Shown here piece by piece: positions 53,308-64,000 of a DNA stretch of 64,000 nt. Position 1 is the stretch's first letter; each line of letters begins with the position of its first letter. This DNA comes from Selaginella moellendorffii (taxonomy: Eukaryota; Streptophyta; Lycopodiopsida; Selaginellales; Selaginellaceae), in NCBI RefSeq assembly GCF_000143415.4, contig NW_003314398.1, positions 96,646 through 160,645 of the forward strand, read 5' to 3'. Made by a program: the position numbers and the translations under genes. The notes beneath the pieces are model-generated. The model saw nothing but the letters and a program-made list of their open reading frames with translations, was not told the origin of the DNA and did no database searches.

Positions 53308-56300
53308 TATGAGGTCAAGTGTACAACTATGATACTATATACTAATATTAGTATAGTGGGATTTTGGTAGCCGTCAGATTGATTTTAATCTGAACTACTC
53401 GGTTTTGTATATAAACTAGGGTTTTTAGGCTAATTGATATGCACATTTTCTGTAATTTTTTTTTTTTTCATATTCCATGTATTTACATAGAAGCAGCTTT
53501 GATTATCCTTAAAGAGTGTTGATATATAACTCCTTTTACTCTTGCTACCAATCCTCGCATCTAACTGGGGTTTTTTCGTGGGAATCTTGGGGATGATGTG
53601 TACTATTGGTTTGATCACTTCATGGTGATTGCCACATATCATTTTTGGGATGATGCTTAATGTTTGTTTGAATTTCCCATGTGTCTCAATGGGATGGCAT
53701 TGTAGTGGTACAATGGTTTAAGTGCAACCATTCGTGAGGATTGGAGTATTCTCCCGAACATCTTCAAACTTATATTTGGATATATTGACAATTGTGATGA
53801 TGCTTTTTAACAATTGCATTGTCTTTGTTAAGGGTCATTTGAGTTGGTAATGCAATTTAGCGTTTATTTTTTAAGCCTCTTGCTTCGTGTGAAGCCAAAT
53901 ATGTCGGAGTGAATTAAGTTGGGAATGTTATGGCCAACACTTCATCAAGACCTAATAAGACTTATATATACACTTACTCTAGCCATCCTTAACAATGCCC
54001 TTTGTTTGGCACAACGTTGTGAGATATCACTTCTTTCACTTTTCACTACACATCATTTAACTCCACTTTCTATGGGAGATAGTTCTGTTCTAATAAAGGT
54101 TGATATTGCTATTGCTCATATTTAAGGACTAGAATAAGAATATAGTTGTGGCCGTGATGTCTACTACTAGGCATATAATGAAGTTGGTCACATTTATAAG
54201 TGTTGTTGGCATTTTTCGAATTAATAACCTCCATTTCCTGAGGGGAGACTTTGGCGTCAACAACATTCTATTTGTGTTGTTGCAGTGAAAGGTTTAGACA
54301 TCGAGATGCATCTAGGAAACAAGGAATTGCATGAGTAACAAAAAGACTTTGTGTGAATAAGTTAGTGACCCCTCCATCTTTCTGTCAAGAGTATCATCAA
54401 GGGGTTCACTTGGCATCAATTTATCCAATGTTTACTTTCCAAGCTTGTTTTTATAACAAGAGGTCTATTATTCTCTCTGTGTTGGTTAATACAAATTTAA
54501 GTTTATCTTTTATTGCTCAGCTTATTGCTATACATTGTTGTTTACATTTATGTTATGCGGTAGAGCTAATTTTTATTCTTTATGGCAACAGTTGTACACA
54601 CACATATATATAGAATAAATACTTAGTTGTGCGTGTGGGCAATCTTGAGCTTAAGTTGTAATCATTGCAGGTGGTGATGAATCAAGTTTTTGACCTCATC
54701 TTTGGTATAAATTGGTTGTGGTACAATCATGCCAAATATGACTTTGAGGTTTCTCCCCCTTATCTCATATTTCTTTATATTTCTTCCATTCCTCTCACTT
54801 CTATACTTTTTCGTCCCTTTACTTTTACTTTTGCTTCCATCACTTTTGTTTCCCTATTGCTTCTTTCTATATTTTTGTTTTATTCCTCTCTTCCCTCTTT
54901 CAATCCCTCTGATGGTTTTTATATTGGAGCGGTTGACCAAGTTATGATAGAGTATGTTGATCTCTTTGAATTTGACCTGTCGTCTAGGGCTAAGATTACT
55001 ACACATCATTTTATTTTAATTATAGATGCTCATCCAATCAAGGTTCTAATTCATCATCAATCACCCAAAGAACAAGATTTTACATTCAAATATCAAGCAG
55101 ATATTGGAAAAGGGTGTTATTCAAAAGTTGGGCATGTGAACCTCTTCTTGTAATGAAACTTGATGGGAATATTCGTTTTTGCATCAATTATTGTTCATTA
55201 AACAAAGTGACGATCCCAGATATATACCTTCTTCCTCACACTATTGATCTATTAGATTATCTAGGGAGAAGTCATTGGTTCACCAAGTTAAATCTTGCTT
55301 TTGGGTACTAGCAAGTACTAATTGCCAAAGAAGATATTTCTAAGATTGTTTTTTTACACTATTTAGTTTGTATTAGTTCTTAATGATGTTGTTTAGTTTG
55401 AATAATGCTCTAGTAATTTTCTAGCGGATAATGGACGAAATGTTTTGGATATGCTAAAGGTGATTGTTGACTTCATCGATGATGTCTTGATCCACTCGAA
55501 AGGGACGTGGGAAGAACACATCTGTGATGTTCGCAAGGTGTTAGATTAACTACAAAAAGTTGATATAAAGATAAAGTAGTCGAAGTCTGTATTTGGGTCC
55601 AAGGATATGATTTATCTTGGATACCATATTTTTTCTAAAGGTTTGCAACTTGATTTTGAAAAATTTGTGGCTATTCTAAAGTACCTTACTCCAAATTGTA
55701 TGAATGATGTGTAATACTTTTTAGGAAAGGTGCAATATCTCAATTATTTTGTTGATCATCTTTTTAATGATCCATAAGATGTTGGATCAGCTATGGAAAG
55801 TTGGTTTTAAGTTAAAGTGGTCGAAGTGTATGTTTGGGTCCCAAGGACACAACTTATCTTGGGTATCATATTTCTCGTAAGGGTTTGCAAGTTAATTCCT
55901 ACAAATTTGTGGCTATTTTAAAGTTCTATATTCCAAAGTGTGTGAATAATGTACAACAATTTTTGTGCAAGGTGTAGTATTTTGATTGTTTTTGTTAATC
56001 ATCTTTCTACGACATGATGTTATCTAATATATGCATATCTGCATTTGGTGCCAAGCTTGTAATACTCCTCTTCGTGCTACGAAAGAACGGAGTCAATTGT
56101 AATTTCCCATTTGTTTGAGTTGGTGGTTTTTGATTTGATGGGACTTTTTTTACGATCAACTACTAGCTATGACTATATCATTATTGTTTTTGACTTCTTA
56201 ACTCACTGGGTGGAAGTCAATACTCTTGCTTACACATCTACAATTGTTGTTAAATACTTCTTTCTCAATCGAGTGGTGTTCCAGCATTCCTGTCTAGAGT

Positions 56301-57241
56301 TGATTCTTTTGGATAATAATTCCCCATTTATGGTTGAGGCATTTTACGTTTATCTCAGTTGGGGATATGCCACACTTTCACAAGTGCTTATCATCCATAG
56401 TCAGATGGTTTGGTAGAATAGCTCGTTTGGACCTTCAACAGGATGATTGTGAAGTATATGAACTTTCAACGTTTGGATTGAGATGGTTATTTGTTGTCTC
56501 TTCCATATACATATGTCACAGAAGTGTAGAGTTCTATTGGTGCTTCATCATATAAACTTCTATATAGTCATAATCCAATACTACCAACGGAGTTAGGTTT
56601 ACCTTTGTGATTGCCGTGGGTTGCCAATGCTAAGTTGTGGGATCAATATTTAATAAGCATTCTTCCACTTGTCCGAGCAGAGTTTGTTAAACACCTGGGC
56701 TACATACAAGTGGGACAATAATAATACTACAACTCCCATCATTGTCCACCTCAGGAGTACAAAGTGGATGACTTGGTGTTAATCCATTTTCCCCATATTA
56801 TAATACATAGTTTATCTAAGGGGCTCTTTGCTCAGTAGAAAGGACCGTATCGAGTGTTGTGGCAAGTTGGACTGCAAGTTTATGAGGTTTGGCATAGCAT
56901 TCAACAGACTGATCCTCTAAAAATTTTGTATATGTAATGACTAAAATGCTTCATAGAAAGGGATCAGGAACAATTGGCACGATCTATAAATCCATTGATA
57001 CCTCCTCCTGATGTTCCTCTAGATCCTAGTCCATCCACGAGAGAACTTTGATGATCTTCTATTATTCTGAGAGGAGGGGATGACGTGAGGTCCAAGTGTA
57101 CAACTATGATGTTGTATACTAATATTAGCGTAGTGGGATTTTAGTAGCCGTTGAATTGGTTTCAATCTGAACCACTTGTTATTATATACTAATTGATATC
57201 CACATTTTCTATATTCTCTTTTTATATTCCATACACTCACA
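53308..57241 (+). mobile_element. Relic Gypsy element of the same family, plus orientation
   Basis: Both LTRs remain (about 53308-53487 and 57084-57241), with gag- and pol-derived sequence in order on the plus strand, shorter than the intact copy. Traces include GMLWPTLHQDL and LAQRCE (gag), FDLIFGINWLWYNHA (protease), FIDDVLIHS (RT, about 55470) and FELVVFDLMGLF (integrase, about 56110). Frames are broken by many stops, and a segment near 55750-55980 duplicates 55540-55730. Nearly all base changes from the intact copy are C to T or G to A. Confidence 0.85.
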
Positions 57242-57308
57242 TAGTGAATATAAAAAATAATCGAAATAAAATAAATTTAAAATAATGACTGAAAATATTT
57301 TTATTTAA

Positions 57309-60300
57309 ATATATAAATGTATAGAATATGGTAGGAAATACAGAAATGTGCATATCAATTAGCCCAAAAACCCTAGCTTATACACAGGATGGAGTGGTCC
57401 AGATTAAAACTAATCCAACAGTTACCAAAATCCCATTATGCTAATATTAATATACCACATCATAGCTATACATTTAGACCTCACATCATCCCCTCCTCTT
57501 GGAATGATAGAAGATAATAAAGATTCATTTGTGGATGAGCTGGGATTTGGAGGAGCATTAGAAGATGGCATCAGTGGATTTGTAGTGGTGTCAATTGTTC
57601 TTCATTCTTTTGTATAAAGCGTTTCAACTATTGCACATGCATAATTTCCAAAGGATTGGCTTATTGGACATTATGCCAAACCTCATAAAGTTGTGATTCA
57701 ACCTGTCATAACAACCAATACTAAGCAAGGAACCCCTTAGACAAACCACATACCGTAAGATTGGGAAAATAAATTAACACTAAGTCATCCAGTTTGTACT
57801 CCACAGGTGGATAATGATGGGAGTTGTAGCGCTGTTGTTGTCCCGCATGTTTAGCAAACTTTGTTTAGATAAGTGGAAAAATGTTCATCAAATACTAATC
57901 CTAAGACTTAACATCGGTAGTTTGTAGCAATCGCAAATGCAAACTCAATTTTGTTGGTAATATTGGATCATGACCATATAGGAGTTTATATAGTGAAGCA
58001 CTAACAAAACTTTGCACCGTTTATATAGTGAAGCACCAACAAAACTTTGCACCCTATGACATATGCATACTGAAAAGATGGCATATAACCATCCCAATTT
58101 AAATGTTGAAAGTTCATATACTTCTCAATCATCCCTTTGAAGGTCCGAACAAGTCATTCCAACAAACCATTTGACTGTGGATGATAAACACTTATGAAAG
58201 TGTTGCATATCCCCACCTAAAATGTTAAAATACGAAATGTCTCAGCCATAATTGTAGGATTACTATTTGAAAGAATTAGCTTTAGACAAGATTGTTGAAA
58301 CACCATTGAATTGAGGAGGAAGTATCTAATAATAATTGTAGACACACTAGCAAGATCACCAATTTCCACCTAGTGAGTCAAGTAATCAAAAGCAATAATG
58401 ACATATTCATTATTAATAGTCAACCGTTTATCAAATCAAATGCTATTAACTCAAATAGATGGGAAAATGCAATTAACTCCAACCATTCTTTCGCAACACG
58501 AAGGGGAATATTATGAACTTGGCACCAAACACAACTATGCATATACTAAATAATATCATGTTATATCTCAAACTAATAAAAAGAATTGCATAGCTTTTCA
58601 GTTACATAACGATGTCTTATATACTCATATAGAATAGAACAATCATAGTAGGCATGGAAAAAATGTGAAATAAAGATTGATGGCACCACCAACCATAAAT
58701 GATCATTAAAATTCATCTCCACAAAATAAAGAAGATCATCGTCAAGATGATATCAAAAATATAAATGCCAAAATGGCAAGTCATCATCAACTGATGTAGA
58801 ATTCTCAAATCCGTTATGAAGTCTTTGGATCCACAGCCCAACCTTTTGATCCTCATAAACCTTGTCAAAAGAAGATAAATCTTGCTTTACACCTTGTGGA
58901 CATTAAATATCAAGTACAACAACTACTAACAGCACGAAATCCTTGTTACAAAATCCATAAATGCTAAAATAATAAGCTTGTCAGAAACATGAGAAGAGAG
59001 CGAAGAAAGAAAAGAATTTCAAAAAAGGGCATCAATATTAACCATAGAACTCTTTATGCAATGAACAATATCAAAATTATATATCTGAAGTTTCAAAGCC
59101 TACCGAATAGTACGACCAACTAAATTCTTCAACTTTAATAATGAAGTAAGTGTAGAATAATCACCTTCTTGTAATGTTTGAGAACTATGTAGATATGCAT
59201 GAAGTTCTTGAAACTTCAAACTATTACTAAACACTCATTTTCTATTGTGGAGTAGTTCACCTTTGCTAATTGTAATATATAGATGATATATACAATAAGA
59301 TGGTGCTGACCAAGGACACTTGGGCTCTTTTGCATCAATATACCTCTAAGATCGATATCAGAAGCATCCATGTGCAAAATGAAAAGTCAAGTGTAGTCAA
59401 GATATGGCAAAATTAGAGGAGTTGTCAATATCTCTTTAAGATCTATAAATACCTGCTCACAATCTGCAAGTGAAATGAAAGATGATGTTGATAACTTCAG
59501 CAATACTCGCAATGGTGTACTGCAATCAGAAAGATGATCAACAAGACACTCAAAATATTGCACCTTACCTAGGAAGTGTTGCACATCATTCACACACTTT
59601 GAGTGGGGAATTTCAGAGTAGCCACAAGTTTGTCTGGATCAACTTGTAAACCCTCATAAGAAATATGGTACCCAAGATAAATCATGTCTTAAACATGCAT
59701 TTTGACTATTTCAATTTTAAACCAACTTCTCATAGGTGATCCAACACTTTATGAATATCACAAACATGTTCCTCTCACATCCCCTTCGAGTGGATCAAAA
59801 TATCATTGATGAAGTCTAAAACTTACTAAATATGAAATAATGCTAGATTGCAAATTTGGGTATGGGACAAACACTTTTGTGTTTAATACAATCTCTACAT
59901 TCTGTAGATATGCCAAATTAGCAAATCTAGATACTTTCCATAAAACCAAATAGAACCAACATGTAAGCTATCATCTACCCATATTAAGGGACTAGTCTCA
60001 ATACACAGGGGTTCTTGTCAAGCTAGTGCAAGATAGAACAAAAAAGAACTAAGAGCCAGACCGAATATGCTCAGTAAGAAACACATAAGAGTTTTTACAT
60101 TATGTTCATTTGACTAAATATAAATGTTAAGCCTAGTTTGTTAACACTTGATCAAGAGGGGCTAAAAAAAATTCAGCAATACCAACCTCCTATCGTCGTG
60201 GCAATAAAGAAAGAATATTTAAAAGGATTTGCTGACAAATAACTTTTAATACCTGTAATCACATTCATGATAAGAAGTGTCAAAGTGTTTGGCATAATTA

Positions 60301-61125
60301 TGCTACAATCAATCCATACTAAGGATGAGGTTAAAAGTTTAATTTAGCATTACTTGCAATGATTGTAACTCAAACTCAAAATTGCCCATATGCGCAACCA
60401 AGTTTGCTTTATCCCGTGCATATATATACGGTCATTGCTATAAAGAATGGAAACTGGCTCTACTGTATAATATAAATGTAAACAGCAACATGTGGCAATA
60501 AGTTAAACAATAGAAGATAAACTTAAGCTTGTATCAACCAATACGGAGAGAAGAATAAAAGACTTCTTATTATAAAAATGAGTTTGGAAAGTAAACATTG
60601 GATGAACTAATACTGAGTGAACCACTTGATAATACTCTTAAAAGAAAGATGAAAGGGTTACTAACTTATTTGCACAAGGTCCCTCCATTTTTTGTATGAC
60701 CCCTTGTTTCCCAAAAGTATTTCAGTGTTTAGACTTTTCACTGCAATAGCACTAACAGGACACTATTGACGCTAAAGTCTCCACCTAGGAAATAGAGGTT
60801 ACTAATATGGAAAACACTGACAACATTGATAAATGTGACCAACCTCATCACACATCTAGTAACGGACATCACGGCCATAACCACATCCTCACTCGTGTTT
60901 TTGAACTCGGGCAGTAGTAGCATCAACCTCCATTGGACCAAAATTATCTCCCACAAAAAGTGGAGCTAAAAGATGTGCAATGAGAAGTGGAAAATACAAT
61001 GTATTATAATGTTGTGCTAAACGAAGAGCATTATTAAGGGTTATTAGAGCAAGTGCATGTATAAGTCTTATAAGATCTTGACAAAGTCACAACATTCTCA
61101 ACTTGATCCTTTTTGACATATTTTG
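57309..61125 (-). mobile_element. Relic Gypsy element of the same family, minus orientation, 5'-truncated
   Basis: 3' LTR at about 57309-57485 with the polypurine tract beside it, then pol and part of gag on the minus strand up to about 61125. There the match stops inside gag; no 5' LTR is found. A readable pol piece lies at 59387-59593 (minus; FLGKVQYF, TPLRVLLKLSTSSF). At about 59818-60290 the pol segment expected from 50645-51390 is missing and replaced by about 470 bases of unrelated AT-rich DNA. A short stretch near 58010 duplicates the preceding 45 bases. Confidence 0.82.
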
Positions 61126-61717
61126 TTTTTTATAGATTTAATTTAATTTCTAAGTTTAAAAATAATATAAACACTACCAATTTATTATGTATAAAAACAC
61201 CAGTGCAGTTATTAGTTTTGGTAACTAAAACTATTGTAAACAAGATAAAATTTATTAATTGTCTTGTAAAAATCCTGAATACTATTTACTTTATATGTAC
61301 ACTTTGAATTTTTCCCTTCTTAATTAAAATTTTGGCATAATTACTTAAATAAACAGAAAATATTGTCAAATTGTTTAGATATGTGAAATAATGTATGGAC
61401 AAATTGTTTACATGTGAAATAATATATCCTCACCTGTAAATTAGGACATATGGATGAAACTTTTGAGAATTTCAAATATACTGCATTTGTGTGCACTATC
61501 AGTCAATTATCATTAACAGAATTTTCATATCTTTATGGTCTGGATCCTAACTTTGCATCTTTATGGTGTGGTTTCCAAAAAGTGTTTCTCAAGCTTCACC
61601 TCCCAGCAGGAAATTATACGCTGCCATCCAAGAGGTTAGGCTTTTTACAAAGCTTTTGAATTTCCCGTGCTAAGAGGTTTAGGGTTTATAGGTACTTAAA
61701 GCATCTTCAAGTATATA
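61126..61717. other. AT-rich spacer and NPF copy 2 3' region
   Basis: Nothing recognisable except a 69-codon plus-strand frame (61450-61659) without motifs. The 3' UTR of the NPF gene should lie close to 61717. Confidence 0.4.
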
Positions 61718-63677
61718 CTAAACTTTTCCCGCGCTAGCTGAGTCATCGTCTTCCTCCTCGCGCAGGCTCTTGTAGCGATACCAGTGCGCCAGCGGCAAAT
61801 AGATGAGGATGTCGATCGCGCTGAGAACCGCTAGCAGCCAGAAGAAGTAATCCATGTGCCCCTGGTTGAGATTGTCTGCGATCCATCCGGGGTTGCCATT
61901 CCTCTGCGATATGCGCATCACGATCGTCACCAGCAGGCTGCTGAGGTAGCTCCCCAGCGCGTTGGTCGTGAGCGACAGGGCGGCGGCCAGGCTCTGCATC
62001 CCGTCCGGCGACTGCTGGTAGAAGAACTCGATCTGGCCGATGAAAGTGAACACCTCCGAGGCGCCGATGAGGAAGTACTGCGGGACTTGCCAGAAGATGC
62101 TCATCTGCCTCCTCGCCAGCACCGGATCGTCGCTCACGGCGTCGGGATCCATCAGCCCCCTGCTCCGAGCGATCTCCAGGCGCTTTATCTCCACCAGCGC
62201 AGCGATGATCATCGAGAAGGTGGAGATGATCAGACCGATTCCCATCCTCTGGAGCTGCGTGAACCCCTGTGGATGCTTGGTGTAGCGGCGGACGAGCGGC
62301 ACCAGGAGGCGGTCGTAGAGAGGGACCCAAAGGATGACGCTCAAGGTGTCGAAGATGGAGAGCGAGGCCGGCGGGATCTTGAAGTTGCTCGAGCCGACGT
62401 AAGTGTTCATCACCCCGCCTTGCTCCACGAACAATGTTGACATCTGGGAGTAGACGGTTGCGAAGACGATGCTGGTAGCCCAGATTGGCAGCAGCCGGGC
62501 GAGCATCTTCACCTCCTCGACTCGAGTGACAGTGCTAAGAAGCCATGGTGACGGTGATACTTCGGCGCTCGCCCTGTCTTTCACAGCAGCTTTGTCCAGA
62601 AACCTTTGAGAAAAGTCAGTGTGAAAAAATAATAAATCGGAATACATGATAGTTCTTACCGAAAGTTGGGAGAGTGTGCTAGCTTCCTCGTCTCCGAGTC
62701 GTTGTCCTCGTGAAGCAAGGATTTGTCTTCAGGAACTTGGACTCTCCACTTCCGCCCGGCGGCAAGAAGCACTTGGGCGACTCGTGTGAGCGGACTCATC
62801 CCTGGAGGCTGGTGCCTGTACAGCCTGGTTCCCGAGAAAAAGGAGCATATCGCTATCGCCATGGCCACCGTCGGGATGCCAAAGCCCCATGCCCAGCTCA
62901 CTTGGTCTTGGATGTAAACCAGAATGCTGCTCGACACGAGAGCGCCGATGTTGATGGAGAAGTAAAACCAGTTGAAAAACGATGTCATCTGTTTCTTCTC
63001 CGCCGGATTCTTGTCGTCAAACTGGTCCGCTCCAAACGACGAGACGCACGGCTTGATTCCACCCGTCCCGAGCGCTATGAGATATAGTGAGCTGTAGAAG
63101 ACTGCGAGCTGGCCCAGAGTTGCCGATGAGCATGACTGTTCGTGACAAGTTGGTCGCAGAGACGGTAGTGACGCTGAAAGAGTGAGAAGTAGCATTCCCT
63201 TCCACAATCCGAAAGTCACTTCATAAGCTAGCTTGATAGCAATCTTACCAGGAAGTATAAGAAAGAGAAAGCAGCGATCGTCCAGTATCTTCCAATGTAA
63301 GAGTCCGCGATAAAGGCGCCAATGAGCGGCGTGATGTAGCAAGTTCCCGACCAGTTGTTGACATTGGTAGCAGCGGTTGCATTGTTCTGGTTGAGCTTCT
63401 TGGTCATGTACACCACCAGGTTAGTGCTGATGCCATAGTATGCCAGCCTCTCACAGCATTCATTGCCTGAAGAAACGTTAACACACAAACTTGAATCGCG
63501 AAGAGAGCTCACCAAGTATGAATGGACAAGCTTTCCAGCCGCCAGTCTTCCTTTTCTCCACACCCTTAAGGGATGAAAGGGAATCCTTTCTCTACAACAC
63601 AAGATTTAGAAGCATTAGCCAGCGAAAGCAACGAGTACCTGGAGCGCCGGCGCCTCCGCGCTCTCGGGAGCTTCCAT
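61718..63677 (-). CDS. NPF (NRT1/PTR) family proton-coupled transporter, copy 2
   Basis: Five exons: 63677-63639, 63591-63513, 63466-63249, 63198-62660, 62603-61718; 587 codons (586 residues). Introns 2 to 4 are in the same phases as in copy 1 and exon 3 is the same length (218 nt), so the two are clear paralogues. Motifs: [22 protein letters not shown] with Exx[75 protein letters not shown], and an acidic tail ([14 protein letters not shown]). Substrate unknown. Start chosen because it is the only ATG whose short exon splices in phase to the conserved core. Lies next to the retroelement cluster. Confidence 0.92.
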
Positions 63678-64000
63678 GAGAACAATAACACACTTTTTAG
63701 CAAAGCCTAGAAATCTTATTTTAATGGTTCTAAAACCAATTTCGGTGCACCTGCAAATAACTTTGAAAACCACGTAGCATAATTGCATCAAACACAAAAC
63801 AAAAAAAAGTTTGCCAGTCGAACATTCGCGTCGCGTGATTGAACGAACTTGTTAACATTCGTTTTCTTTGACAGCAAAGCGGGGAAAATGCCGCAAAGCG
63901 ATTTAGACATAAAGTATCCTAGCCGTATCCGCGATCACTGCTCACAAAACAGACTGTTAGTATTTATATGAACCGAGAAAGCTCACCGCACTTTGTTTGC
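63678..64000. other. Upstream region of NPF copy 2
   Basis: Should contain the promoter. No TATA box or other gene was recognised; the short frame crossing the start region is only the extension of exon 1. Confidence 0.4.

Overview
This is nuclear DNA of a land plant. The genes are plant families (PI4-kinase beta with plant charged repeats, DUR3, two NPF transporters, C2-type phospholipase D, a GT34 xylosyltransferase, LRR and ALE2-like receptor kinases) and are split by very short GT-AG introns, mostly 45-85 nt. Compact gene islands alternate with AT-rich decayed repeats. That combination fits a lycophyte such as Selaginella; the species is an inference, not something the sequence proves. 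Exon borders were worked out by hand from reading frame, splice consensus and comparison of paralogues inside the window.

Layout. 1-3.7 kb: 5' end of PI4-kinase beta and a nepenthesin-type aspartic protease, both minus. 4.0-7.1 kb: a head-to-head pair of intact genes for 5-formyl-THF cyclo-ligase-like proteins with an RRM-like tail, their start codons only 48 bp apart. 7.1-20.2 kb: a decayed region with broken kinase-like and P-loop genes, old repeats and an inverted gag-like repeat. 20.3-23.9 kb: a broken copy of the plus-strand cyclo-ligase-like gene, a third intact paralogue, and two further broken 3' ends. 24.2-36.0 kb: a GC-rich gene island with a zinc-finger gene, DUR3 (urea/H+ symporter), an NPF transporter, an LRR receptor kinase and PLD alpha. 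The NPF gene sits between two direct copies of the DUR3/receptor-kinase junction.

36.3-43.6 kb: a tRNA-Val gene, a small unrecognised three-copy gene family, a KU80 gene fragment and AT-rich spacer. 43.6-47.7 kb: a GT34 xylosyltransferase and an ALE2-like receptor kinase, both minus. 48.1-61.1 kb: three Ty3/Gypsy elements of one family in alternating orientation. The first is intact and young (174-bp LTRs differing at 3 sites), with a canonical -1 slippery heptamer between gag and pol; the other two are relics that have lost most of their GC by transitions. 61.7-63.7 kb: a second NPF gene.

Functional themes are nitrogen transport (DUR3 and two NPFs), folate-type nucleotide-binding paralogues (three intact genes and four fragments), and cell-surface and lipid signalling (two receptor kinases, PLD, PI4K). 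I found no CRISPR, prokaryotic operon or obvious defence system. The most unusual material is the cyclo-ligase-like/RRM cluster with its tiny divergent promoter, the unrecognised small gene family, and the retroelement recoding site.
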